DNA from: JBGPHT01 sp041484525
GTDB taxonomy: Bacteria > Acidobacteriota > Terriglobia > Bryobacterales > Bryobacteraceae
Reading direction: 5' to 3'
NCBI GenBank assembly: GCA_041484525.1
Contig: JBGPHT010000094.1
Location: 1 to 30,090, forward strand
DNA length: 30,090 nt
The position numbers and the translations under genes were made by a program. Under the pieces are notes generated by a model that was not told the DNA's origin, did no database searches, and saw only the letters and a program-made list of their open reading frames with translations. Below are positions 16,738 to 24,913 of this stretch, one piece after another (position 1 is the first letter of the stretch; each line of letters starts with the position of its first letter).

Positions 16738-18561
16738 TTGAGCAGCGTAACTAACAATAAAGGATCGTTCTCCCTTACAGCCCATCGTGGCGATGCCAAG
16801 ACGCTCCTGGCATTCAATCTGGACAAGAAGAGCACAAAGAACCTGGCTGGATTCACCATTCAGTGCCAGCCGGACGGACAGCCAGGTTTCTTTGTGCAGA
16901 ATGAACTACGGTTCGAGACTCCTGGCGACCACGCGCAGGACCCGAAGGAACCGGCGACTTCCAGCATCAACGCGCCGATCCACAAGTTCCGATGGGTTCA
17001 CGTGCCGGGTTCGGTACACCAGGGGATCAAACCGTTCCTTGGGAAGTACACGTATACCGTGACGCCGCGATATTTCGACGGCAATCAATCGCTCCAACCG
17101 ATCGACCCGACCCTGGGCGTATCCGTCGATGTCGATGTCGTGCAGTTTGAGAAGGACGGGATCGAACTGGGCTTCACGCGTGGATTCACGCAGTCGCAGG
17201 CGTTCGTTCACCATTTCGGCCTGAAGGCGGCGATCCGTCCCAAAGCGAAGGAACTCCTGTTCGACACTTCGCAGGAGTCAGGCGTGAATGCAGCCGGCGA
17301 GCATTTCACTTTCCAGGACGAGTACGAATGGCTCGGGTTCACTGCCCGCGAAAAGATCTTCGGGATCTTGAATGAGGTGCTGGCGGACAAGACGCTACAC
17401 CTGGACATGTTCGCTTATGACCTGAACGAGCCGGATGTACTCCAGATCCTGTTGAAGCTAGCCGCGCAGGGCCGCATCCGGATCATCCTGGACAACGCCA
17501 CTCTACACCATGACACGAAGTCGCCGAAGCCGGAGGACCAGTTTGAAGCGCTGTTCACCAAGGCTGCCAAGGAAGGCGCGGGTATCCTGCGCGGAATGTA
17601 CGACCGTTTCGCGCACGACAAGGTCCTGATCGTATCGAACGCCGGCGGGCCGGTGAAAGTACTCACAGGCTCGACCAACTTCTCAGTTACCGGCATCTAT
17701 GTGAATGCCAATCACGTGATCGTCTTCAATGATCCGAAAGTCGCCGCCACCTACTCTCAGGTATTCGAGCAAGTCTGGAAGGACGAGGCCAAGCGCGGGA
17801 CATTCCAGAAAACGGACCTGGCTGGGAAGGAGTTTTCTTTCTCGTCGAAAGCCACGCCGCAGACGGACATCACCTTCGCGCCTCATCCAGCGGCCTTTGC
17901 CCAGACCGTCTTGACCGATCTGACTGACCGCGTCGCAAAGGAAGGCAAGAAGGGCAAGACGACCGGCAGCGTTCTCTTCGCCGTAATGCAGATGGATAAG
18001 GGGACGGGCCCCGTGCTGCCGGCGCTGGCGAAACTACATACCGACGAGACCATCTTTAGCTTCGGAATCTCCGACAGCCCGAACGGCATCTTCTTGTACA
18101 AGCCTGGGACGAAGACCGGCGTCTTGGTTACCGGCAAGCCGGTGAGCACCAGGCTCCCACCGCCATTCGATCAGGTTCCAGGCGTCGGAATCGGGCATCA
18201 GGTCCACCATAAATTTGTGGTCTGCGGGTTTAACGGCGACGACCCTGTGGTGTACTGCGGCTCATCCAATCTGGCGTCCGGGGGAGAGGAATCGAACGGC
18301 GATAACCTGCTGGCGATTCACGACGGCGATGTGGCGACCGCATTCGCTATCGAAGCGCTGGCGTTGGTGGACCACTTCAATTTTCTGGACCGGTTCGCCA
18401 AGGCGCCGGATGCCCCTAAAGACGCAAAAACGAATCCGCCGGCATTGAAACAGCAGGCGGCGGCGACAGCGGGTTGGTTTCTATCGACGACCGACAAGTG
18501 GGTTGCGCCGTACTTCGATTCGAGCGACTTGCATTTCATGGACCGGCAGATTTTCGCCTGA
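16738..18561 (+). CDS. Phospholipase D-like protein with two HKD motifs
   Basis: This is a 607-residue protein from TTG 16738, chosen by the GGAGG five bases upstream. The PLD superfamily is shown by two HxK catalytic motifs. The first is FAHDKVLIV (H293, K295) followed by GSTNFS; the second is QVHHKFVV (H490, K492) followed by GSSNLASGG. Each is preceded by the usual helices and strands (LHLDMFAYDLNEPDVLQIL, RIRIILDNATL). The first ~150 residues form a strand-rich domain of unknown function (FTIQCQPDGQPGFFVQNEL, KYTYTVTPRYFDG). There is no signal peptide or membrane helix, so it acts in the cytoplasm or leaves by another route. Substrates could be lipids or nucleic acids. It has its own promoter and ends four bases from the convergent propeller gene. 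Confidence 0.9.
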   Translation: MSSVTNNKGSFSLTAHRGDAKTLLAFNLDKKSTKNLAGFTIQCQPDGQPGFFVQNELRFETPGDHAQDPKEPATSSINAPIHKFRWVHVPGSVHQGIKPFLGKYTYTVTPRYFDGNQSLQPIDPTLGVSVDVDVVQFEKDGIELGFTRGFTQSQAFVHHFGLKAAIRPKAKELLFDTSQESGVNAAGEHFTFQDEYEWLGFTAREKIFGILNEVLADKTLHLDMFAYDLNEPDVLQILLKLAAQGRIRIILDNATLHHDTKSPKPEDQFEALFTKAAKEGAGILRGMYDRFAHDKVLIVSNAGGPVKVLTGSTNFSVTGIYVNANHVIVFNDPKVAATYSQVFEQVWKDEAKRGTFQKTDLAGKEFSFSSKATPQTDITFAPHPAAFAQTVLTDLTDRVAKEGKKGKTTGSVLFAVMQMDKGTGPVLPALAKLHTDETIFSFGISDSPNGIFLYKPGTKTGVLVTGKPVSTRLPPPFDQVPGVGIGHQVHHKFVVCGFNGDDPVVYCGSSNLASGGEESNGDNLLAIHDGDVATAFAIEALALVDHFNFLDRFAKAPDAPKDAKTNPPALKQQAAATAGWFLSTTDKWVAPYFDSSDLHFMDRQIFA

Positions 18562-18565
18562 AAAC

Positions 18566-20458
18566 TTAGTAACTAGCGCCGCCCATGACTAACTGGACGC
18601 GGTTACTTTCCTGTCCATCCGCGCTGATGTACAGCTCGGCGGTGCCGATGTTCGTCAGCGCGGGCAATTGCACCTCGATCAGGTAGAAGCCGACGAATCC
18701 GGGGAGCAGCGTCGCCTTGGTCACCTGCAGCGGCATGCGGTCGAGGTACGCGCGAATGTTGGCAACCACGGCGGGCGGGTTATCCAGGGGAGCTTGCATG
18801 CCGGTCGGCCAATCGGGCCGCACCTTGCCCAGGCCCGTGGCCCAGACTTGCAGGCGTCCGCTGGCTCGCGCCGCGCGGCTAGAGTCGACGGGCAGGCCGC
18901 TATCCGCATCGTAGAGCATGGCAGCGCCATCGCGGCTCACCAGGATGGTCGGGGATACCGGTTGCACCGGCAGGTCGCGGCGAATTCGTCCCACAGCGGT
19001 CTCGAGTTCCAACGGGACATTCGGCCCCACCGCGTCAAATGGGACCTGAATCTGCGACTCGGTGTCCGACGCCGCAAGTATCGGGTATGCCAGGTTGCCG
19101 CCGCGCACCGCGCTGACGCGTCCGCCGATCACGCTCAGCAGCGAACCGGGAGCCGCGGCGCGCGTGCTGTAATCGCCGGCGTTGATGATCCGCAGATTGC
19201 GCAGGCGATGCGGCGCGGCGGCAGCGAAGACGCCGTAGCCATCGAGCGCGACATACAGTTGCACGCCGGCGGGGTCTAGCTGTACGTCGGTCGCCGAAGC
19301 CGCCGGCAGACTCTCGGTCAGATTGGTCCACGTTACGGGCGCAGTGTTGGCGGTTTCGAGGTCGGCGTGGGCGTAAAACACACCCTTGTCGGTGGCGACG
19401 TAGACTGCTCCGGCGGCGCGGTCGGCGGTCACGGCGTGTGCCGGCGAGGCCGGCAGGTTGCCATCCATCGCGTCCCAGAACACGCCCCGATTCATGGTGC
19501 GGAGCACGTGCGACCCCGAGCCACTCAACGCGGCAAGTGCCAGGTCCGGCCGTGCTGGATCTACGAAGATGCGTTCGACGCGTCCGCCGCCGCCGACCGT
19601 GCGGGCGTCGGGGAACGTCCTGCCGCCATCCACCGAAACCAACAACCGGCCGTCTTCGGAGCCCGCGTAAACCGTGTCGCCCACGACCGCGAATGCCGAG
19701 ATATCGGCGTGCGCGGCAGCGGAATATTGCTGCGTGAGGACGGCGTTGTTGGGCGCCGCGCCCGGAGCCGGCTGCCAGATGGATGCGCCGGGAGCCAACT
19801 CGAGGGCGCCCATGCCATCCACCAGAATGCGCGTTCCCGTTGCGTTGCCCGGCGTCGAAAGAATCTTGCGTACGGCGAGGTTCGGCAGGAATTGGTTGGC
19901 GCCGGTCCAGGAGAGGCCGCCATCCATCGACCGCCACACGCCGTAGTCGTTAGCGATGGCTAACTCCTCGGAGTTAACCGGAGATAGCGCCACGCTATGC
20001 TGCCCCGGTCCCACCACCGATTGCGAGCGCCACGCGGTCAGATTCGTCCAGATGTGCCCGCCGTCGTCCGACCGGAACAGATGCCGGCCGAGCGAGTACA
20101 TGGCGGTGCCGTTGGCGTTCAGAACGACGTTTCCGCCTGCCTCGGGCGATCGCGCGGCAGAAGCCGGCGGCGGGGGTGCGGGCTCGCCTGTCGAAGCCGG
20201 AAGCCAAGTCTGGAAATCTAATGTTTGGAATACCTTACTGGAGCGGGCGCGGGCATAGAGGATGGAACCGTCAGCCGAGAACCAGACTCGTTCCACGGGT
20301 CCTGTGGCAGGTGCAGCCAGCATTAATTCGACAGAGGTGCTGCCGATCCTTCGCCAGTCCGGCGCAGCCTGTGCAAAGGCACCTACCGCTACCAGCGCAA
20401 AAGTAATGGCCCGTACTGCCTCCCGGACTGTTCCTTTACGACACACGCCGTGACTCAT
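18566..20458 (-). CDS. Secreted BNR/Asp-box beta-propeller protein with TIGR03437 C-terminal domain
   Basis: This is a 630-residue exported protein with signal peptide core ITFALVAVGAFAQAAP. The N-terminal two-thirds carries Asp-box (BNR) motifs of sialidase-like or Ycf48-like propellers: RSDDGGHIW, RSMDGGLSW, VSVDGGRTF and related weaker copies, with RxFxT/RxMxG strands. There are no sialidase catalytic arginine-cluster signs, so enzyme activity should not be assumed. The last ~210 residues match the TIGR03437 domain of Solibacter-type bacteria: INAGDYSTRAAAPGSLLSVIG, then LQVWATGLGKVRPDWPTG and LLPGFVGFYLIEVQLPA, ending SNRVQLVMGG. This module terminates many surface proteins in this lineage. 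The likely role is surface recognition or attachment. The gene is divergent from the FecR gene. Confidence 0.9.
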   Translation of the reverse strand: MSHGVCRKGTVREAVRAITFALVAVGAFAQAAPDWRRIGSTSVELMLAAPATGPVERVWFSADGSILYARARSSKVFQTLDFQTWLPASTGEPAPPPPASAARSPEAGGNVVLNANGTAMYSLGRHLFRSDDGGHIWTNLTAWRSQSVVGPGQHSVALSPVNSEELAIANDYGVWRSMDGGLSWTGANQFLPNLAVRKILSTPGNATGTRILVDGMGALELAPGASIWQPAPGAAPNNAVLTQQYSAAAHADISAFAVVGDTVYAGSEDGRLLVSVDGGRTFPDARTVGGGGRVERIFVDPARPDLALAALSGSGSHVLRTMNRGVFWDAMDGNLPASPAHAVTADRAAGAVYVATDKGVFYAHADLETANTAPVTWTNLTESLPAASATDVQLDPAGVQLYVALDGYGVFAAAAPHRLRNLRIINAGDYSTRAAAPGSLLSVIGGRVSAVRGGNLAYPILAASDTESQIQVPFDAVGPNVPLELETAVGRIRRDLPVQPVSPTILVSRDGAAMLYDADSGLPVDSSRAARASGRLQVWATGLGKVRPDWPTGMQAPLDNPPAVVANIRAYLDRMPLQVTKATLLPGFVGFYLIEVQLPALTNIGTAELYISADGQESNRVQLVMGGASY

Positions 20459-20626
20459 TCTAACTCATTTCACCCCGCGCCCGCCCAAACAAGGCATTGA
20501 AAACCCTTAGTTTCGGTTAGACGCTGCTTGCGGCCCACAGTTTGCATAGCAGGTTTGGTGCTAGACTTGTTTAGGTCGTAGCATCGGACGCGGGAATCCG
20601 ATTCCAGGGTCCGGAAAACGAGTATT
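20459..20626. other. Divergent intergenic region with small palindrome
   Basis: It separates the propeller gene (minus) from the FecR gene (plus), so it must hold both start signals. GGAATC-C-GATTCC (20593-20605) is a 6-bp inverted repeat 21 bases before the FecR start. No convincing -35/-10 pair was found on either strand. Confidence 0.4.
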
Positions 20627-21424
20627 ATGCTTCGGCGCTTCAGGCTATCGTGGTCCGTGCGTGTGCTGCTGACAGCGGCTGCCGTCGCACTGTCTCTTGC
20701 TCCCTTGCGGGCGCAACCGGCCGCCACGCTCATCCAAATGGCAGGCCAAGTCTCGGTGTTGAAGGACGGCTATCCGCACGCCTTGTTCAAGGGCAATCCT
20801 GTTCAGCCGAAACAGATCATCGTGACGGGCGCGGACAGCTATGCACAGTTCCAGGTTTCCGACGGCAGCACTTTCGAAGTCTTCTCCAACGCCAAGGTTG
20901 CGTTCCGCGACAATTACCCGAACTGGTCGGACCTGGTGCAGCTTCTGATCGGGCGCATTCGGGTACACATCGACCATAGTAAAGGACCAAATCCCAACAG
21001 CGTCGCCACGCCGACGGCCGTGATCTCGGTGCGCGGCACGACGTTCGATGTCTCGCAGGAAGAAGATGCCAGCACCGTGGTGACGGTGGAAGAGGGCATC
21101 GTCGGAGTGCGCCATCTGTTGATGCCGGGGCGGGAAGTGGAGTTGCATGCCAACGAGTCGATCCGCGTGATTCCGAATCAGGCGCTGGGAATGCGGCAGA
21201 TCGACAAGGGCAACATTTTCCAGAAGGTGATGGACGGCGCGAAGGAGGCCCTGTATCGCATCGCGATGCGGCCCACCAGCACCGGCGGCAACACTCCTGC
21301 GCCTGTGCCCACGCCGGGCGGTCCCAACACCGACAAGGGCAAGGGCGACAGCACCGCCAGTGGTCCCGCGGCTCCTCCTCCGCCGCCTGCTCCCACTCCG
21401 CCGGGCGGCGGCGGTGGCGGCTAG
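20627..21424 (+). CDS. Secreted FecR-domain protein with Pro/Gly-rich tail
   Basis: This is a 265-residue protein with signal peptide about 1-29 (RVLLTAAAVALSLAPLRAQ). A FecR domain follows: LIQMAGQVSVLKDG, the strand VTGADSYAQFQVSDGSTFEV, then the diagnostic block TPTAVISVRGTTFDVSQ and TVVTVEEGIVGVRH. The C-terminal ~50 residues are low complexity, Pro-rich and then Gly-rich (PPPPPAPTPPGGGGGG). The build is not that of the classical FecR anti-sigma protein, since there is no TM helix and no cytoplasmic domain. A periplasmic or surface FecR-like module, as in FecR/LysM proteins, is therefore more likely. It leads a plus-strand set with the two genes that follow. Confidence 0.88.
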   Translation: MLRRFRLSWSVRVLLTAAAVALSLAPLRAQPAATLIQMAGQVSVLKDGYPHALFKGNPVQPKQIIVTGADSYAQFQVSDGSTFEVFSNAKVAFRDNYPNWSDLVQLLIGRIRVHIDHSKGPNPNSVATPTAVISVRGTTFDVSQEEDASTVVTVEEGIVGVRHLLMPGREVELHANESIRVIPNQALGMRQIDKGNIFQKVMDGAKEALYRIAMRPTSTGGNTPAPVPTPGGPNTDKGKGDSTASGPAAPPPPPAPTPPGGGGGG

Positions 21425-21463
21425 TAATCCCGATATTTTCGTATCCCGCAGCACGTAAATTAC

Positions 21464-21477
21464 GGGCGATTTCGCCC
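21464..21477 (+). terminator. Short GC hairpin after the FecR gene
   Basis: GGGCGA (21464-21469) and TCGCCC (21472-21477) can pair across TT, about 40 bases after the FecR stop. There is no T run directly after it, so it is at best a weak or attenuating terminator and may serve only as an RNA stability element. Confidence 0.25.
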
Positions 21478-21524
21478 CTGCGAATCGCCTGTTTTCCCCG
21501 CGTGATAAATTGAATAGAGTTGCT

Positions 21525-22106
21525 ATGAAATGCGCCCTGCGAGGACTTCGGTTTCTTGCCTGCGCTGTGGCGCTGATGGCGCAACAGCCGCAGGCCAACT
21601 CCACTCTGCAACCCGCCGGTCTCGAAACCACCTGGGACACGGCTGCGGTCTTACAGGACATCGGCGCGTATGCCGGCCGGCTCATGCCGGCGCTCGACCA
21701 GGTGGATGCGAAGGTCTGGACGGAGAAGGGCGCCTCCGAAACCTACGCGTCCCAACTGCAATCCAGTAAGGAGCAGGCGAAGGCGCTGGCGGACGGCGCG
21801 CAGGTCCTGGCCCGGAACCCGGAGAGGCTTTCAGCCGGGCTCGAACTCCTCTTCCGCATGCGAGCTCTGGATGTGATGCTGGCCTCGGTGGTAGAGGCGA
21901 TGCGGAAATATCAGAGCCCCGCCGACGCGCAAGCGCTGGCCGGCCTGGCGGCCGAGAACGGCGCGAATGAGGAGCGCTTCGAGCGGTATCTGGTGAATCT
22001 GGCGGCGCAGCGCGAGCAGGAGTTCGCGGTCATGGACAAGGAAGCGCAGCGTTGCCGGGGCCTGGTGACGCAGGCGCCGCCGCGTCAGGCAGGAAGGAAG
22101 AAATAG
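21525..22106 (+). CDS. Secreted helical hypothetical protein
   Basis: This is a 193-residue protein from ATG 21525, chosen over the upstream TTG 21510 because it opens a signal peptide MKCALRGLRFLACAVALMAQQ. The mature part is almost wholly helical and charged (LQSSKEQAKALADGAQVL, RMRALDVMLASVVEAMRKY, EERFERYLVNLAAQREQEF) and likely forms a coiled bundle in the periplasm. It ends in a basic tail, GRKK. I recognise no named family. It follows the FecR gene by 100 bases and precedes the Cys-rich gene by eight, so the latter pair at least shares a transcript. Confidence 0.75.
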   Translation: MKCALRGLRFLACAVALMAQQPQANSTLQPAGLETTWDTAAVLQDIGAYAGRLMPALDQVDAKVWTEKGASETYASQLQSSKEQAKALADGAQVLARNPERLSAGLELLFRMRALDVMLASVVEAMRKYQSPADAQALAGLAAENGANEERFERYLVNLAAQREQEFAVMDKEAQRCRGLVTQAPPRQAGRKK

Positions 22107-22114
22107 AACCCCGA

Positions 22115-22402
22115 ATGGCTTTCGTATGTAATATCTGCGGAGAGGAATCGACCCGCATCTGCGCGCGCTGCACCAAGGACACGTGCGACAACCATGTTTG
22201 CGACAAGTGTCAGCGGTGCAGCGACTGCTGCGAGTGCGAGGTGAGCCTGACGGAGCCGATCCGCGAGCCGGCGCGTGCCGCGTTCCGCACGGTGGCGGTG
22301 AGCCAGGGGCCGGAGCCCGACGAGGAACCGGAGTCGGAACCTGATCCGGATCCGAAACCAGAGCCTCCGCATCCGCCGCCTGACCCGGATCCGTTCCAGT
22401 GA
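22115..22402 (+). CDS. Small Cys-rich zinc-binding protein with acidic Pro-rich tail
   Basis: This is a 95-residue protein. The first 41 residues carry eleven cysteines and one histidine: C5, C8, C16, C19, C24, H27, C29, C32, C35, C38, C39 and C41. The opening CNICGEESTRICARC with the later C..H..C resembles B-box or HIT-type zinc fingers that bind two zinc ions. The rest is disordered, with a run of Asp/Glu-Pro repeats (EPDEEPESEPDPDPKPEP). There is no signal peptide, so it is cytoplasmic. ATG 22115 is eight bases after the previous stop, with GGAAGGAAG a little upstream. Its role may be protein or nucleic-acid binding. It ends one base from the convergent gene. Confidence 0.7.
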   Translation: MAFVCNICGEESTRICARCTKDTCDNHVCDKCQRCSDCCECEVSLTEPIREPARAAFRTVAVSQGPEPDEEPESEPDPDPKPEPPHPPPDPDPFQ

Positions 22403-22403
22403 A

Positions 22404-23306
22404 TTATCGGTAGGCCGCGGCAATCTGCTTGCGGACGAACGCCACGTCTTTGCGGATGCCCTCTATCTCATTCGCCGGGTGATGATCCAACTGCAGTGAG
22501 ATCGGGCCGGTGAACTTCGCCTTTGCCAGGCCGCCGAAGAAGATCCCCCAGTCCACCACGCCTTCACCCAGGGGACACGGACTCGCCTTGCCTTCCTTCC
22601 ACGTGAAGTCGCGGACCGTGACCATCTTGATGCGCGGCAGGGCCAGCTTGAACGTGGTCTGCCAGCCTTCAGGACCGCCTTGCAGAGTGGCGTTGCCGAT
22701 GTCGTAATCGTAGCCGGCGAGTTTCGGGTCGATGCCGCGGATCAGCATCTGCGTGTCCCAGATGGCGGCGCCGAAGTAATCGCCGGTCATATTGTGAATG
22801 CCGATCGCGACATTCACGGCGCGGCCGATCGCGGTCAACTCCGCGAGGTCCCGCTGCACCTGCGCCAGGCGCGCTTCGATATCGGGTGCAGCGCCGTATT
22901 GCCAGTAGCCGGGGCGGCAGAACGGCACGCCCATTTCACCCACGATGGCGAGCACGTTGCGGTCCTCGCCAGCGCGCATGTTAGTGGCGACGGTGCTGAT
23001 CATGGGGACGTCGAGGCCGACGCCGGTGATCGCCTCGACGGCGCGCATCAGGTCCACTGGAGCTTGTGCGGGCGCGACGTGACCGCCGGGTTGGACGGAC
23101 AGGTCGCAGCCATCGACCCCTAAGCTGCTAAGGATGGCGCCGAGATCCTGGTATTCCACTTTCTTCAGTACCTGGGAATAGAGGCAGACGGAAGGAGTAG
23201 CGCGCGGCTTGGGACCGTTGCCCGGCCGGAACTGCGCCGCCGCCGCTGGCAGAGCCGCGGCCGCGCCAGCCAGAAGTTGGCGTCTCGTCATAGGGCTCAT
23301 TGCCAT
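22404..23306 (-). CDS. Sugar phosphate isomerase/epimerase-like TIM barrel, Tat-exported, altered metal site
   Basis: This is a 300-residue protein from ATG 23304-23306 (MAMSPMTRRQLLAGAAAAL), which gives a Tat-type signal; nearby in-frame ATGs at 23300 and 23291 are alternatives. The fold fits the xylose-isomerase-like TIM barrel (DLGAILSSLGVDGCDLS; YDYDIGNATLQGG; PRIKMVTVRDF; TGPISLQLDHHP). Compared with the family and with 13253-14167, only D202 is a standard ligand. The first Glu is replaced in GIHNMTGD (H171 nearby), the third-position His is missing in TVRDF, and D274 replaces the last Glu. It may bind metal differently, use other residues or have lost activity. The frame is open upstream as a shadow. 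It ends one base from the Cys-rich gene. Confidence 0.82.
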   Translation of the reverse strand: MAMSPMTRRQLLAGAAAALPAAAAQFRPGNGPKPRATPSVCLYSQVLKKVEYQDLGAILSSLGVDGCDLSVQPGGHVAPAQAPVDLMRAVEAITGVGLDVPMISTVATNMRAGEDRNVLAIVGEMGVPFCRPGYWQYGAAPDIEARLAQVQRDLAELTAIGRAVNVAIGIHNMTGDYFGAAIWDTQMLIRGIDPKLAGYDYDIGNATLQGGPEGWQTTFKLALPRIKMVTVRDFTWKEGKASPCPLGEGVVDWGIFFGGLAKAKFTGPISLQLDHHPANEIEGIRKDVAFVRKQIAAAYR

Positions 23307-23335
23307 TGTAGTGGAGTCGCGGGCAGCCGCCGCAG

Positions 23336-24319
23336 TTACCGCTTGCGCGGGGGCGTTGCCACGGCCTTCTGAATCACCGCCATCCTGTTTCCCTTGGCCC
23401 AATAATCCTGAGTCTGGGCATCGGTGAGGCCGGCGACGCGGCCGAGCAGTAGAAATGGGGGCAGGGCATATCGCGGCGTCTTCCACTGCGCCATCTCGAC
23501 CAGCGACTCCAGCCCGCGGGCGCGGATCAGGTCCAGGGCATCGTGGTTGGCGCGGTCGGTGAGGGTGAGGAGCGCCTTGGTGGATTCGACGCGGTCGCTG
23601 AGCACGATCGAGTGCAACAACTCTGCGAACCATGTGGCGGGCAGCGCAATCTTCGCCACCGCAAACGCGTTCAGGGCGCGGATGGCGTTGGCGCGTACGG
23701 CTTCATCGGGGTCGCGCATGGCGAATTGCAGGTCGTCCGCCACCTTCTTCTTGTCCGCGGCATAGCCGATGACGGCGGCGGCCACGGCGCGCTGTTCCGC
23801 CTCCGGTCCATTGCGGAGCACGTCGCGGACATCCGCGAGATTGGAGGCGGCGAATTGGGCGAAGCGGTCCTCGAACACGCGAGCTTGCGGGTCAGCCATG
23901 CGGGAGTGGCCGGCGGTGAGATCTTCGGCGGCCTTGCCTCCCTGGGCGGCGTGAGCCACGGCGGCCAGGTAGCCGTGATAAGCCTCCACCAGATCGTCCG
24001 GCAGCTTGGCTTCACCCGCGGGTTCGGTGCGGAAGGCGGGATGCGGCGCGTTCCTTTCCTCGATCCCGACGAAGAGGATGGCGGCAGGGCCGTCGCAGCA
24101 GACCGCTTCGATGCGGCCCAGAACGACCCCGGGAATCTGTTCCAGTTGATCCTCGATCTCGCCCTTCGAGGGCGGCAGCGGCTCGCCCGAGCGCAGGTGG
24201 ACGGCCGCCAGGATGCGCTCGGCGGTGAGCTTGCGCACACCGTAAACATTGAGGTCGCCGATGCGCGGGGCCTGCGCCATGGCCGCAGACACCACCAGCA
24301 TCGCGAGAATTCGGCTCAC
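23336..24319 (-). CDS. Secreted protein with POTRA-like domain and HEAT repeats
   Basis: This is a 327-residue protein from GTG 24317-24319, preferred because it gives a full signal peptide (SRILAMLVVSAAMAQAP); ATG 24301 is an alternative. Residues about 24-90 look like a POTRA domain: IGDLNVYGVRKLTAERILAA, LRSGEPLPPSKGEIEDQLEQI, PGVVLGRIEAV and a final strand ILFVGIEER. POTRA domains normally precede outer-membrane barrels such as BamA, but here there is no barrel. Instead, helical HEAT-like repeats follow (VIGYAADKKKVADDLQFAMRDPDEAVRANAIRALNAF). It may act as a periplasmic partner in outer-membrane assembly or protein-protein contact; that is inference. It sits 32 bases downstream of the zinc-ribbon membrane protein gene. 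Confidence 0.75.
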   Translation of the reverse strand: MSRILAMLVVSAAMAQAPRIGDLNVYGVRKLTAERILAAVHLRSGEPLPPSKGEIEDQLEQIPGVVLGRIEAVCCDGPAAILFVGIEERNAPHPAFRTEPAGEAKLPDDLVEAYHGYLAAVAHAAQGGKAAEDLTAGHSRMADPQARVFEDRFAQFAASNLADVRDVLRNGPEAEQRAVAAAVIGYAADKKKVADDLQFAMRDPDEAVRANAIRALNAFAVAKIALPATWFAELLHSIVLSDRVESTKALLTLTDRANHDALDLIRARGLESLVEMAQWKTPRYALPPFLLLGRVAGLTDAQTQDYWAKGNRMAVIQKAVATPPRKR

Positions 24320-24351
24320 ATTATTGAGACGCGCCGTGGGGCAGATCCGCT

Positions 24352-24849
24352 TCAGGCTTGTTTCTGCGCCAGCGGTCCGATGATCGGTAAAACCACCGTC
24401 TTGCCCTGGTAAGCGGAGATGATCAGGTACAGCCAGAGAATGAAGAACCCCAGGCCGAACAGCATCCCCAGCAGGAGCGAGAGCATCCACATGCCGCCGA
24501 TGAAGCTCAGCATGATTCCTAGCATGATGCGCACGATCCAGACGGCAATCCAGGCTACGTTGAGGAAGATCGACTGGAAGGCGTGGAAGCGGATGGCCTT
24601 ATCGCGGTTGTATGGTTCCAGCACCAGGAAAAGGATGCCGGTGAGCAAGCCGAGCACGTAGCAGAGAGCCGACGCCGCGTTCTGCGATAGGCCGGCTCCG
24701 GCGGCGGGTTGCGCTCCAGGATTGCCGTACGGTGGCGGTGGTGGCGGCGGTGCGCCCGCCCCAGCCCCTGCGGCTGCGCCAACGGTGGTGCCGCATTTCG
24801 CGCAAAATCGTCCCTCCACGGGAGAACCGCAAGACGCACAGAATGCCAT
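24352..24849 (-). CDS. Zinc-ribbon plus DUF4870-like (Tic20-like) membrane protein
   Basis: This is a 165-residue protein. Residues 1-25 form a zinc ribbon with two CxxC knuckles (FCASCGSPVEGRFCAKCG). An Ala/Gly/Pro linker follows (PPPPPPPYGNPG), then several membrane helices: ALCYVLGLLTGILFLVLEPY, the amphipathic IRFHAFQSIFLNVAWIAVW and LLLGMLFGLGFFILWLYLIISAY. It ends QGKTVVLPIIGPLAQK, the DUF4870 hallmark. The function of the family is unknown. ATG 24847-24849 is certain because a strong Shine-Dalgarno (ACGGAGG) lies four bases upstream. The N-terminal ribbon should face the cytoplasm. Confidence 0.88.
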   Translation of the reverse strand: MAFCASCGSPVEGRFCAKCGTTVGAAAGAGAGAPPPPPPPYGNPGAQPAAGAGLSQNAASALCYVLGLLTGILFLVLEPYNRDKAIRFHAFQSIFLNVAWIAVWIVRIMLGIMLSFIGGMWMLSLLLGMLFGLGFFILWLYLIISAYQGKTVVLPIIGPLAQKQA

Positions 24850-24913
24850 ATGACCTCCGTTAGGAACTTTACTGTCACGGGACGCCGTTTGCAAGTGGGA
24901 TGCGCCAAAGTGC

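Noticed and set aside
18566..20458. Sialidase activity for the propeller protein
   Set aside because: Asp-box motifs alone do not show a sialidase; no catalytic Arg triad or Tyr/Glu pair could be identified.
23307..23633. Upstream extension of the second isomerase-like gene
   Set aside because: It overlaps the POTRA/HEAT gene in another frame and precedes a clear Tat signal start.
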